The notes: generated by a model not told the origin, from the sequence alone. Counted from the stretch's first letter, positions 1-10,105 are shown. The stretch: DNA of 64,000 nucleotides from Bactericera cockerelli (GCA_024516035.1 CM044964.1:24125956-24189955), one strand, 5' to 3'. Translations and numbers: made by a program.

Positions 1-678
1 TATTCTAGGCAAAAGCTCTATTACTTTATTTATGTACATGTATCAATATAAAATAAAGCAATACCATGTTAAAAAATAAAGAAAAAGACTCACGCGTTAG
101 CCACTTGACCACCGAATTGATCACACAGAAACTTCCCTGGTTTGTTTTTTGCCTCGTGTGTGGACGGCCTCGATGTTCAATATATCGGAAGAAATTGAGA
201 CTCTGGTTACTTTATTTTCATTAATGTAGGTCAGCTAGGAAATTAAAACGAGCTGACAGCCCCCCTGTACTCACCCCGAGTGAACGGCGAAACCCTCTCC
301 CCATATTCCATCTCTCGGGACACATTTGCCTTGATCTGTTGATTAGTTTTCTGTACCCAAAGTTCATCCGGCGGGGCGCCTCGATGTCTCCTGTTTCTGA
401 TGGTCTTCTGAAGACCAAAATTGTAGTATTTTAGTCATCATATCGTCAGCTGGAAGGTAAAACTGACCATCTGCATTTGGACCATCTCCATTTGTCCATT
501 GAAACCTCCACCAGTCTTTCAGGAAAAAATTGTTTTTCGCTTTTTCCCGCGCATATGTTTGAATACTACCGAACTTTTGATTTTTAGCCAATAGTTATGT
601 TAATATCCAACCAAAGTTAAGAAAAATCGGAAAAAATGACCAACTGTCACTTGGTCAGTTTTAACTTCTAGCCGAAGA
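1..678. other. No recognisable gene; small SINE-B scrap
   Basis: AT-rich sequence. Around 90-118 on the minus strand there is a tRNA A-box-like scrap (GGTCAAGTGGCTAACGCG) matching the head of the SINE-B family seen elsewhere in the window. Minus-strand open frames of 65-75 codons at 221-591 overlap in different frames and resemble no family I know. Confidence 0.4.
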
Positions 679-683
679 TATAT

Positions 684-1866
684 CGCCTCTGACAACACAA
701 AGAGGCGTAAACCACAAATTTTTTAAATCGGTTTTATTGCTTGGATTGAGTCTACTTGTGCTATATTTTGTTCTCACAAATTGACGTAATCCAATTATAA
801 TCCAAAAAAAAGATACAACAAAAATTGAAATCAGGCGTATCCCTCATTTTCTCTTTTTCAGACAAATCAAATAGGCGTAAATCGATAGTCACAATTAAAT
901 AATCAAATTTGGCAACAGAAAAAGCTCGTATGGTCATTTACGGGTATAGGGAAGTCATAATGTTCCTACTAGTCTAGTACCGCAAGCCCAAAAATAGCGA
1001 AATAAATGCAAGTTTTGGTGTAGTTTTGATTTTTTGAACCATAGTGTATTTTGAGCTGCTGAACACGAATCTGAGGTTTGCCAACAAAAATTTTACCGGC
1101 AATTTTTTTTACAGGCAAAAAACAGGCAAAAAATTGGACTATTTTTAGTTTTTCTGAAATATCTCCCAAGTGATTTAATAAACGCCAACACTATTTCCAT
1201 ACAAAGTTGTTTACAACTAAATTCCCTACATTTTATATTCTACAAAAAAAATTGTGCAACCAACCTTTGAGCTTTGAGGGCGCCCTCAAAATGCAGGCAA
1301 AAAATCAAAAGTGGCCACATTTGCGATTTTTTAAAATTTTACTTCAAAATAACGCTCCTGACAATATTTTTGGCAGTTAAAGACGTCATTGATGGCTTAC
1401 AGGCTAAAGTTTCAGACTTTTTCAGCCTTTTAGAAGGACCTTTGCAGCCTTTTGGAGTGATCACAGTCACCTGTGTCTATCTAGAACCCTGGTTTTAAAA
1501 CAAAAAGTTTTGCTGTACTTGTGATTTTTGGTAATGTAGTGTATTTATAGCTGCAAAGTATGAATTTGACGTTTGCCAACAAAAAAATGCCGTCATTTTT
1601 TTAACAGGCGAAAACGGCCTGAATGGAGCTTTTTTCAGTTTTTAACAATATCTCCGAAACTGTGCATTTCAAAGCAACATTGGGTGAATACTAAGTTCAA
1701 CATAACTGAATTTCCTACATATTATGTTCCCAATATTTTTTTGTGCAACCAACCTTTGAGCTTTGAGAGAGTCCTCAAAGCCCAGGTAAAAAATCAGAAA
1801 AGGCAAATTTGGACTTTTTGAAGTTTTACCTCGACATAACCTACTTGGCAGTGTGTATGATATTGT
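684..1866 (+). repeat. Left arm of foldback element
   Basis: Inverted match to 3613-4597. The arm contains two diverged copies of a module of about 500 bp in direct order (from about 1005 and about 1508). Each runs through GTTTGCCAACAAAAA, a CAGGC-rich stretch and CAACCAACCTTTGAGCTTTG. About 200 bp at 710-960 have no counterpart in the right arm, so the arms differ by an indel. Confidence 0.75.
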
Positions 1867-2066
1867 TTAGTTTAGACTCTAAAGGTCTAAACTTTAGAAG
1901 CTAAATTTCGTGACCTTTGCAGATTTTTTGTAATACCTGGATCTAGATCAGGATCACTTGCATCAATCTAGGACTGTGGTGTTTCGCTTTCTAGCTCTGG
2001 TCAACACGTTGCTTTGAAGGATGCAGGAGTAAAAAGAGACAACAAAAATAGAATGGAGATGTTCGA

Positions 2067-3605
2067 ATGGTCCCCGTGAATCCCACAACTTTATTCCAAC
2101 GGATTTCATTTGCTAAGCATTCCAACGAAAAACTCGAAAACTTTTTGAGCTACGATCTAGGACCTTATTCTCTGTCACTTTTTGACAAAGGATGCATGAG
2201 AAAAGGAACAAAGTCCACTCTATACAAAGATCTTAAGCCCCTGACGAACAAGCACTTTACTGGTCAGGTGCAATATGTAATTGATGGGGAATTCCTGTTA
2301 CACAGAGTTGTCTGGCCTACAAATGCATCATTCTCTTCCAACTGTGATAGATACATGCAGTATGTCATCTCCAAATATCCTGGGACAGTAGTTGTCTTCG
2401 ATGGCTAGCCTGAAAATATTCAAAGAGGAACAAACACAGCTGAGCGTATGAGGAGAAAGAGGACTCTCTCATCTACAGACATGCTTTTTGATGACACCAT
2501 GACACCAACAATGTCAAAAGATAATTTTCTAGTAAATCCAATAAATAAGAGTCGTCTCATTGACTTACTTGCTACCAAACTTTCAGAAGCAGGTTTGCTA
2601 TATAAGCAGGCAGAAGAAGATGCAGGCGTACTGATTGTTACGACCGCACTCAAATGAGACTGTTACTATAGTAGGGGAATATTAGTAATCTTGATTGTGC
2701 TCGGTGAAGTTGACAATGTCTTCTATTTAAAACCTGGAAAGCAGACCATTTGTCCAGCTTTGTATTCACCCCTTGAAGCTGCAACTTCCTCATGCGTGAA
2801 AGAACACATCCTCTTTCTACATGCAATGAGCAGGTGTGATAAGACGTCGGCTCTCTTTAAGCTAGAGGACTATAAACAGAGAACAGACTAGCCAACCCTT
2901 ACAAGCCAGGCTAGCTTGCAGTTTCCTAAGGGTTTAATGGCTTATAAAGAAAAGTCCAAGTCCTCATGATGGTTGATCGCACATAGAAATATGTGGTTCA
3001 GGACGAGCCAACTTTGAAATAAAGTTGGCTGGAGACCATCACTCACCCTTCCAGCTGTAGCCAAGCTGGCTACAACAACAACAACAACAACAAAGTCCTA
3101 GTCTTGGAAAAGTTATAGACGTCTTCAAAGACTCCAAAGCGTCCCAAGACTCTGTAGCGGCAGCAGGAGAACGCTTCTTATTACATTTGTATGCGTCCAG
3201 TGGAAAAAGTCCGTCTTCACTTAACCATCTGCGATACATATGTTATACCAAGGTAGCCTTTAGAATCAACTCCAACATTGCTGCGTTACCACCGTGTGCA
3301 CTCCCTCAGGGTGTACCCTGTACTATCAAGTGCAACAATGGTTGGGAGTAAGTAAAGCTCCTGAAGAATGGGGATGGAAGCAAACTCAAACAGGTCTAGA
3401 ACCTATATTAAATCTCTCTGCCCCCGCTCCCCCCGAATTGCTGAAGCTCGTTTCCTGCAAATGTACAGGAAACTTTGGCTGCAGGAAAGCAGGACTCTCC
3501 TGCTCCGCTCTATGTTTGCATTGCGATATCATGCCATCAATGGAGGACCCTGATCCAAGTCCCTCACAAAGATGTACTGTAAATGTCAAAAAATTTAGCC
3601 TTTAA
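2067..3605 (+). pseudogene. PIN-like nuclease / Cys-rich protein relic
   Basis: Broken copy of an arthropod multi-copy family with a PIN/flap-nuclease-like core and a Cys-rich tail. From the ATG at 2067 the frame gives PVNPTTLFQRI, then VIDGEFLLHR (Asp73) and VVVFDG (Asp112), ending at TAG 2406-2408. The same frame continues through EEDAGVLIVTTAL to TGA 2655-2657, then to KEHILFLHAMSRCDKTSA and TAG 2889-2891. All three stops are in one frame, so they are point decays. A region at 2895-3100 fits nothing. At 3112-3293 the family sequence resumes in another frame (VFKDSKASQDSVAAAGERF). It returns to the first frame at 3294 with YYQVQQWLG, PEEWGWK and PPELLKLVSCKC, followed by a zinc-knuckle-like Cys cluster. 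Family members usually show GCDTTSA where this has RCDKTSA, so an acidic-site region is damaged. The long N-terminal part of the family is absent. Assignment rests on recalled family pattern; the PIN fold is inference. Confidence 0.7.
2895..3100. repeat. Non-homologous insert ending in (ACA)n
   Basis: Between two stretches that match the PIN-like family lies about 200 bp with no coding similarity. It ends in an ACA trinucleotide run at 3073-3094. It may be a small retroposon insertion, since another repeat ending in (AAC)n occurs at 50420-50572. I see no clear target duplication. Confidence 0.3.
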
Positions 3606-3612
3606 ACCATTA

Positions 3613-4597
3613 TTAATATCATTCACACTGCCAAGAAGTTTATGTCGAGGTAAACTTCAAAAATTTCAAATTTTGCCTTTTCTGACTTTTTGCCTGGGCT
3701 TTGAGGACGCTCTCAAAGCTCAAAGGTTGGTTGCACAAAAAAATATTGGGAACATAATATGTAGGAAATTCAGTTATGTTGAACTTAGTATTCACCCAAC
3801 GTTGCTTTGAAATGCATAATTTCGGAGATATTGTTAAAAACTCAAAAAAGCTCCATGCAGGCCGTTTTTGCCTGTTAAAAAAATGACGGCAATTTTTTTG
3901 TTGGCAAACGTCAAATTCATACTTTGCAGCTATAAATACACTATATTACCAAAAATCACAAGTACAGCAAAACTTTTTGTTTTAAAACCAGGGTTCTAGA
4001 TAGACACAGGTGACTGTGAGCACTACAAAAGGCTGCAAAGGTCCTTCTAAAAGGCTGAAAAAGTCTGAAACTTTAGCCTGTAAGCCATCAATGACGTCTT
4101 TAACTGCCAAAAATATTGTCAGGAGCGTTATTTTGAAGTAAAATTTTAAAAAATCGCAAATGTGGCCACTTTTGATTTTTTGCCTGCATTTTGCGGGCGC
4201 CCTCAAAGCTCAAAGGTTGGTCGCACAATTTTTTTTGTAGAATATAAAATGTAGAGAATTTAGTTGTGAACAACTTTGTATAGAGTTAGTGTTGGCGTTT
4301 ATTAAATCACTTGGGAGATATTTCAGAAAAACTAAAAATAGTCCAATTTTTTGCCTGTTTTTTGCCTGTTAAAAAATTTGCCGGTAAAATTTTTGTTGGC
4401 AAACATCAGATTCGTGTTCAGCAGCTCAAAATACACTATGGTACAAAAAATCAAAACTACACCAAAACTTGCATTTTTAAAAGCCAGGATTACTAGACTA
4501 CTACCGTGAACAGAAAATTAATGCTCAAGAAAACTCATTTTGGCTCTCCTGTAAAATTTCGAAAATGTGGTTTACGCCTCTTTGTATTGTCAGAGGC
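3613..4597 (-). repeat. Right arm of foldback element
   Basis: Reverse complement of the left arm, starting at the inner boundary near AATATCATTCACACTG. It carries the two modules in mirrored order, so the element reads module1-module2-gene-module2'-module1'. Base identity looks high but with scattered differences, so the arms are not being kept identical. Confidence 0.75.
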
Positions 4598-4602
4598 TAT
4601 AT

Positions 4603-5864
4603 GTGTTATCACTTTCGTGATAGCACAACTACACACTCGGTGACAACCCGTATTCGAAATTTGGTTCGTAAAGTGATAACACTGAATAACTTTTACGGTA
4701 TTCACAACAAGGCCTATCCAACACAACATCACAAATGGGTCCAAAAACTGGTTACATTGTTATTTTTTTATCTATACTAATTTATAGAACATTATATTCT
4801 TTCTGAATTACAAATTAAAATTATTTTATCATAAAGTAAGGATTTTTACATCAGTGCAACAGTAGCTAGAACGAAAGCATCGATTTCAAATTTGTTGGTG
4901 GTATAGACATGTGGTTCTTCATCATCGAACAGTCTTTTAGCAATGTTCAAATTAAATTGATCATTAAATTGGACTCTATCTGTTGAAACTTCAGAAAAAG
5001 TTTTAGAAATCAATTTGATTCTCTAGGGCTTCTTCTGTGGTCTCCTTTTGCAGCCTCTTGCAAGTGTCCCCCCTCTTCAACTACTAAGTTAGGCGAATCT
5101 ATTCTATTTCAGGACATGGTTTTCCTTTCTTTTGTCTGGTCCAACTTTTCAATTGATGAAACGGAAATCCATTGGACCAACTTTTGAAATATTCACAAGA
5201 CAAAATTCTATGTCAAAGTTTAAGTTTCTTCCACAAAAATTGCCAGGAGCTTCCATCCGAAATTAAAGCTCTTCTCCGTCTCTAGATTTTGCAAAGTTTT
5301 TTCATTTATTTCTGTTGTCTCTGTTTTTAAAATGTTCAACAGTTTATCTCTAGTTGTGTTTGAAATTCTTGTTCTTACATTGTGCTGTGGCTTCTTTCAG
5401 TATAATGGAAGTTGAGCAACTTTTCAATTCATATTTAACGGTGAATGAGATTATTTTAGTAATTTTAATTGGGATTTCAAGGATCGTTTGAAATTGTTTG
5501 TTGATTAGATTAAATTTTGTATGTTTTTAGCTTGACCATGGTATGCTATACTAGTGTCACAGGATTTATCAGCTCTCATCCTCAGACAAAGTTGATTAAT
5601 AGGGAAGACAATAAATAAATTTAGAATATTTTAAACATGGTTATTTAGAACAGAGTTGTTGAACTCTGTTGTTACTGTACCTGTTGCACCTTGCGATACT
5701 AGAACTAGTTTACAAATCAATTCAATTGCCTCTATTTGATGCGTGAAAGGGAGACAGTAACATTTCCATCGTGATGTTGATAGTTGTTATAAAACATATA
5801 TTTAACTATACTGTCGACACAAACCAAATTGACTCTATTTGGCAAAAAATAATTTACATTTTAT
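4603..5864. other. No clear gene; short open minus-strand fragment
   Basis: A local inverted repeat (GTGTTATCACTTT at about 4603 and AAAGTGATAACAC at about 4670) follows the foldback element. On the minus strand 5022-4846 is open for 58 codons and looks protein-like (NIAKRLFDDEEPHVYTTN, ending in VALM and a stop). Further minus-strand snippets up to about 5420 lie in shifting frames. This could be a decayed gene of unknown family. The rest, to 5864, shows nothing. Confidence 0.3.
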
Positions 5865-5878
5865 ACATTTTCAGTACT

Positions 5879-6821
5879 TTTTTTTTTTTTTTTTTTTTTT
5901 TAAGAGGGAGATAGGGGAAAAATCTTTTAAAGACACCCGGTTAACATGGGGAGTAGGATTTCCACCCACTAAAAAACCTATCTCTCTCATTTATAGACAG
6001 TGTATCCGGAACCGTTACTTGAACATTACTTCAGATACACTGCCTCTTGGGCTCACCTTGGGATAACGTCAAGGGCCCGACTGCTCTGATTTCTCATTCT
6101 TTCATCTCTTGCTTTCCCTCTCATAATCTCTCTAATTAAGCTCTCTATTCTCAGCCACTTACTCTCACTTTCTAACATTTTATCTATTATATTCTCCACA
6201 CATAGTTCTTCCCCCCCATCCTCTCTGTATTTTCTTCTCTCTTCCTCGAATCTTGGGCATTGAAATAATGTATGTTCGGGACTGTCCTTTTCACTACAGT
6301 ATCTACATTCTTCTGACCGTACTATTTTCATTCTAAACAAATAATTATTAAAATTTCCGTGTCCTATTATGAACTGACTTAGTTCATAAGTGAGTGACCC
6401 GTGCTGTCTAGTCCTCCACTTTTCTATATCTTTAATCAATCTTTTTGTCCATTGTCCTCTTTTTTCTTCCATTCTCCATTTCTCTTTCCATTTTTCTACT
6501 AAATTACTCTCTATTTCACGTTCTCTTTCCTTTCTCTCTTCCTCGTTATAATTCTCGTCTTGATTTAATTCATACAATTTAACTCTTTCTTCTACCATCA
6601 TCTCTACAGGTAGCGATCCTGTAAGGACTTGTAAGGCTGGTGTAGATGAAGTCCTATATGCTCTCGCCATTCTCAACATAACTTTCCTCTGTACTCTTTC
6701 TAATAAATTTACATACTTATTCCACTTTATTACACTCCCCCATACAGGCGCTCCATACAGTAAACTTGAATAAACTACACTCGCTAAAATTTTCCTTTTC
6801 TCATTATCTGGACCACTTATG
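5879..6821 (-). mobile_element. 5'-truncated R1-clade LINE insertion
   Basis: A 943-bp insertion bounded by perfect 14-bp direct repeats, ACATTTTCAGTACT at 5865-5878 and 6822-6835. The plus-strand T run just inside the left repeat is the poly(A) tail of an element on the minus strand. The 5' end is truncated inside the reverse-transcriptase ORF, as expected for target-primed reverse transcription. Most relatives I know insert in rDNA or telomeric repeats. This copy sits in unrelated AT-rich DNA. Confidence 0.9.
6053..6820 (-). pseudogene. R1-type LINE ORF2, C-terminal third
   Basis: One uninterrupted minus-strand frame of 255 codons, ending at the TGA at 6055-6053 and cut at its N-terminus by the truncation point. 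From the N-terminus it shows SSLLYGAPVWG and RVQRKVMLRMARAYRTSS, the thumb/connection signature of R1-clade ORF2. Further on are ELSQFIIGHGNFNNYLFR and the terminal zinc knuckle CRYCSEKDSPEHTLFQCPRF (C-x2-C-x8-H-x4-C). The polymerase active-site motifs lie upstream of the truncation and are missing. The frame has no stops, so the insertion is fairly young. It cannot act alone: no promoter, endonuclease or palm domain remains. Confidence 0.9.
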
Positions 6822-6914
6822 ACATTTTCAGTACTAAAATTTCCTTTTCAACCACTTGACTACCATAACACTATTCATATATAAAATTGACAAATTAAAT
6901 TCTTTATTTAATTT

Positions 6915-7010
6915 TCATAATTACCTCCTATAAATTTCTAATATTAGAAATTAAAAGTATTGTGTTGGTTTTTGTAAAAAAAAAAAAAAAAAAAAATATT
7001 TTTCTTATCA
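6915..7010 (+). repeat. Dispersed repeat, copy also at 45395-45490
   Basis: The stretch TAATATTAGAAAT followed by AAGTATTGTGTTGG, TTTTTGTAAAAA and an A run recurs near 45405-45470 in slightly changed form. Type unknown. Confidence 0.45.
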
Positions 7011-7029
7011 CTCATTTTATCATGTTAAC

Positions 7030-7390
7030 ATTTTTCCAACTTTTTCTCCGAAGAGCCGCATTATTTTTCCATCCCATCCTCCTCCGTCGTCCGATGTTTC
7101 TAACTCGCCATCTTTCTTGTGTCCTTTCTCTTCGACTTTTATATTCCGCTGCTATCTCACATATTATTTTTTCCCATCAAATCTCTATCGACAATGGCGA
7201 AGACGCTTTCCACAGCTCTGTGTTCGCTTTCCTCCGCTATTTCTTACGCTCCCGTTTCGTTTCCTTTGCTCGCTTTTCCTTCTGGCGTGCTCCATTTCAA
7301 TATTTTTCCGATTCCTTTTCTTCTAATGGTTCTGTTCAATGGAGAAGAAGATCTAAATTGCTGCACCGTCCAACCAATCAATAAATTGAG
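7030..7390. other. C-rich unique stretch, no recognised gene
   Basis: More GC- and CpG-rich than its surroundings. Two overlapping plus-strand frames are open (6962-7384 and 7119-7493), and neither resembles a known protein. With two frames open at once, composition is the likelier explanation than coding. Confidence 0.35.
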
Positions 7391-7412
7391 ACCTGAGAGA
7401 AAGAGAGAGAGA

Positions 7413-7467
<55 letters not shown>

Positions 7468-7610
7468 GAGAGAGAGAGAGGAGAGAGAGATAGAGAGATA
7501 AAAGTTGAAAAAGAAACAGAGAGAGAGAGAGGGAGGAGAAAGAGAGAGGAGAGAGAGAGGAGAGAGGGGAGAGAGAGATAGAGAGATAAAAGTTGAAAAA
7601 GAAACAGAGT
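7391..7610 (+). repeat. (GA)n tract with internal duplication
   Basis: An AG dinucleotide array. A block of about 88 bp holding ATAAAAGTTGAAAAAGAAAC occurs twice (near 7499 and 7587), a tandem duplication embedded in the microsatellite. Confidence 0.85.
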
Positions 7611-7732
7611 TATTTGTCCACTATTTCCCAAAATAGTACACAAAGTACTCATAAGGGAACAGTTAAGAATACACATAGTATTGTTTAAAAATTAAAGTAA
7701 ATTACATCCTTATTATTATTATCTATTCTCTA

Positions 7733-7795
7733 GTGTGGTGGATGTGTTAAACTCACTTTTACTCTGACCTAGAGGAAGCATTTTCATAATTATTA
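7733..7795 (+). repeat. Dispersed repeat (GTGGATGTG type)
   Basis: The stretch GTGGTGGATGTG with CACTTTTACTCTGA recurs at 28068-28132 (+) and, inverted, at 32515-32585. It resembles a conserved non-coding segment of a dispersed element of unknown class. Confidence 0.45.
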
Positions 7796-8387
7796 TGGTA
7801 GTATCTCAACTTCTCAACTATATTATTCATAACTCTTTGAGAGAGAAGTATAGAGAAAAAGAAAATTTATATAGAGAAAAAATAGAACAAAAAGAAGATC
7901 AATATTTGATTATAATATCTTGGCCTGAATACAAAACGCAGAAGAAACTCAGTTGTTTTCCGAAAAATTAGTGACTGTATTTTATTCTGAGACACAAGCT
8001 AGAGGGCACATGGCAACTAGAGGAAGCTTACCGAATTCCCAAAAAAAAAGTCTGTTACTGAAGAAATGTTAAAACCTCAAGAGTATCAATTTTTTCTCAA
8101 CTTTATTTGTATAATGTTATATACTTCTTTTAAAGAATCAATCCTGGGTAGTGTGCCAAGTACAGATGCAACATCGCCTCTAATTATGGCAATGCTCAGT
8201 CTATGAGTAAAAAAAAACCCCAATACAAAATTCTCCCTCTCATGTAGAGATCAGTAAACTTGGTATTCTCTAAGAAGAAACAGTTTAAATTCCCCAGCAA
8301 AACTCAAAAGGAAATGGAAGAGTTAACGATTAATAATAGTCTACGTGAGCAATACTCTAATCTATTGATCTTGCAAAAGGAGATTAA
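7796..8387. other. AT-rich, nothing recognised
   Basis: No repeat match within the window, no long frame and no RNA-like motif seen. Confidence 0.3.
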
Positions 8388-8552
8388 GACCAGTATTATG
8401 AAACAGAATGAGATTAATCTAAACCTACACTCTCCCTAACACGCCCTCTAGGGTAAATTTCAACCAATCACAGCGCTTTATTATCTGCTGTTAAACGATA
8501 GTGACTTGGATTAACAAATCCTAGATATTTAATCCTGTTTCCTAATTCGTCA
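8388..8552. mobile_element. Short MITE-like palindromic element
   Basis: Imperfect terminal inverted repeats: ATTATGAAACAGAAT on the left and ATCCTGTTTCCTAATTC on the right, about 165 bp overall. Inside is TTTCAACCAATCACAGCGCT, which recurs inverted at 10029-10055. The terminus type TTATGAAACAGGAT recurs alone at about 10603 and, inverted, at about 10078 and 28020. Superfamily not determined. Confidence 0.5.
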
Positions 8553-8633
8553 CTAAACAGTTCCTTCACTTTCACAGTTCAAACGAACTCTAATTTATTG
8601 GTGTGAAGAAGATGGTAGATGTCATAGGAAGTA

Positions 8634-9065
8634 TTGTGACAAGATGGAAAATAAAATGAAGGCGGATTGAACCCCAGGAACTTGTTCAGACAATGTTCTG
8701 AACTTCTGTGTGCCTTACGAGTATATTTTGGTCCCTTATAGTTGTGACAAGATGGCAGGTAAATGGTAAGTGTATTGAACTCCAGGCACCTTTCGGCCAA
8801 TGTTCTGAACTTCTGTGTCCCTTATGAGTATATTTTGGTCCCTTATAGTTGTGACAAGATGGAAGGTAAATGAGAAGTGTATTGAACTCCAGGCAACTTT
8901 CGGCCAATGTTCTGAACTTCTGTGTCCCTTACGAGTATATTTTGGTCCCTTTTAGTTGTGACAAGATGGCAGATAAATGAGAAGTGTATTGAACCCCAGG
9001 AATCTTTCAGATAATGTTCTGAACTTCTGTGTCCCTTACGACTCCTGCGAGAAAATTTTGGTCCG
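8634..9065. repeat. 107-bp tandem repeat, four copies
   Basis: Units begin TTGTGACAAGATGG at 8634, 8742, 8849 and 8956 (spacing 108, 107, 107). Each holds ATGTTCTGAACTTCTGTGT and GAGTATATTTTGGTCCC. The fourth unit diverges at its end. Minus-strand frames through it (SSEH, CHLVTT repeats) are by-products of the repetition. Confidence 0.9.
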
Positions 9066-9471
9066 TTCAACTCTGATCCAATGGTTGCTTTCCCAGGCGT
9101 CCCTGGACATTTATTCTTGTCGTCCCTCCACAACCCAAGAGTCCCACCACAACTCACCGTCCCAAATTGTATTTATGTGGCCAAAGTGTGAAACACCTCA
9201 ATAAACCTTGTATTGACTCTATTTCCCAAAAGGGACTGTCGATGTGTCCGCAAACTCTGCACACGAACACACATAGGTAATCGAACCGTGCTCAATTTCG
9301 TTCAATTAAGTTTTTAATTCCCGTTGGACTTGGGAAGATATTTTTTTCGCAATCGTTGACTCGATGTGGTCGTGCACTAGTATAAAACCCCTTCATTTTT
9401 CATAAAACCCATAAAAACCCCTTCAACTTTCGCAAACAGATCTTCTACAAGTGAATAACCCTGATAGTAAC
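9066..9471. other. No gene recognised
   Basis: Sequence after the tandem repeat with no match elsewhere in the window. Two short similar phrases (ATAAAACCCCTTCA and AAAAACCCCTTCAAC, 9382-9430) form a small local repeat. Confidence 0.3.
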
Positions 9472-9706
9472 GAGCGTCGATAGCAAGTTGAATTCATTAG
9501 TTCTCGTTTGTCACTAAAGGTAAGCAACGTCCAGCAAGATTAAGACTTGGACCATTCTAATTCAAACTCATGTGATGCAGGCTATTCCAGGTCCCACTCG
9601 GGCTGGGTGAAGTAACTTTGAGTAGCTCGTTTGTGAGTTTCCAGCTAATGGAGGGTAAAACACCCGTCGTAATATGATCATGTAGTGGAAAGTGACGTTA
9701 AAACCT
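9472..9706 (+). mobile_element. 5S rRNA-derived SINE, diverged copy
   Basis: The head GAGCGTCGATAGCAAGTTGAAT aligns with the start of 5S rRNA. Then come GGTAAGCAACGTCCAGCAAG (box A region) and TTAAGACTTGGACCATT, which lacks the TGGGTGA part of box C. The body GGCTGGGTGAAG...GGAGGGTAAAACACCCGTCGTAATATG and the end GTGACGTTAAAACC follow. Confidence 0.8.
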
Positions 9707-9763
9707 CTCCCCCTCCCCAAAACCCCTGGTCGCAATATAGGTATATGCTCTCCAACTCTTACC

Positions 9764-9898
9764 AACCTCAGCTTGGTTTTTAAGGCAACAGACTTGTAAT
9801 TTAGAGATCTTGTTCCAAGCACCTCTGGTAAAAATTTAGCAGTGTTAGTTTGAGTAGTCGAGATATCATGATGGGCCTAGTGATTAACAAAAATTTAT
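9764..9898 (+). mobile_element. SINE-A (tRNA-headed), diverged
   Basis: Reads AACCTCAGCTTGGTTTTTAAG, then ACTTGTAATTTAG, a degenerate B box, then TTTGAGTAGTCGAGATATCA and GTGATTAACA. These are the landmarks of the SINE-A copies at 34244 and 47588. Confidence 0.6.
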
Positions 9899-9989
9899 AT
9901 AAAAAAAATATTGTTTGGTCTCCAATTCTCTCTCCATCTCTTATATTAATTATTTACCACGTTCAAAAGTCGAATTCTAGTCATACTGT

Positions 9990-10105
9990 ATAAGACAGTG
10001 TTTTTATCATAAATATAAAACAGAATATAGAGCGCTGTGATTGGTTGAAACTCCGAATTCAGGGCGTGTGACATTGATCCTGTTTCATAAGTTGGCCTTA
10101 ACAAT
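9990..10105 (-). repeat. Fragment related to MITE at 8388
   Basis: AGCGCTGTGATTGGTTGAAA (10031-10050) is the inverse of the 8388-8552 core, and GATCCTGTTTCATAAG near 10076 matches that element's end. The other terminus is not identifiable. Confidence 0.5.

Larger units (their letters stand above)
684..4597. mobile_element. Foldback element with PIN-like gene relic
   Basis: Two long inverted arms (684-1866 and 3613-4597) enclose a central gene relic at 2067-3605. The outermost match starts with GCCTCTGACA on the left and ends with TGTCAGAGGC on the right. TATAT lies directly outside each end (679-683 and 4598-4602), a possible 5-bp target-site duplication, but weak in AT-rich DNA. Both arms hold peptides readable on opposite strands, which first shows the inversion. 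No DDE transposase, reverse transcriptase or tyrosine recombinase is visible. The only coding content is the PIN-like/Cys-rich protein. Related proteins occur in many copies in arthropod genomes (from memory), which fits a mobile element. An alternative is a host pseudogene caught inside a segmental inversion. Confidence 0.6.

Noticed and set aside
3974..4496. Short frames duplicated at 969-1498 and 3982-4496
   Set aside because: They are the two arms of the foldback read on opposite strands, not genes.
6962..7493. Two overlapping frames of 124-140 codons
   Set aside because: The frames overlap in different phases. The C-rich local composition and the adjoining microsatellite explain them, and no family is recognised.
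8579..9157. Minus-strand frames with repeated SSEH and CHLVTT phrases
   Set aside because: They reflect the 107-bp tandem repeat. Period 107 shifts frame each unit, so no repeated protein can be encoded.
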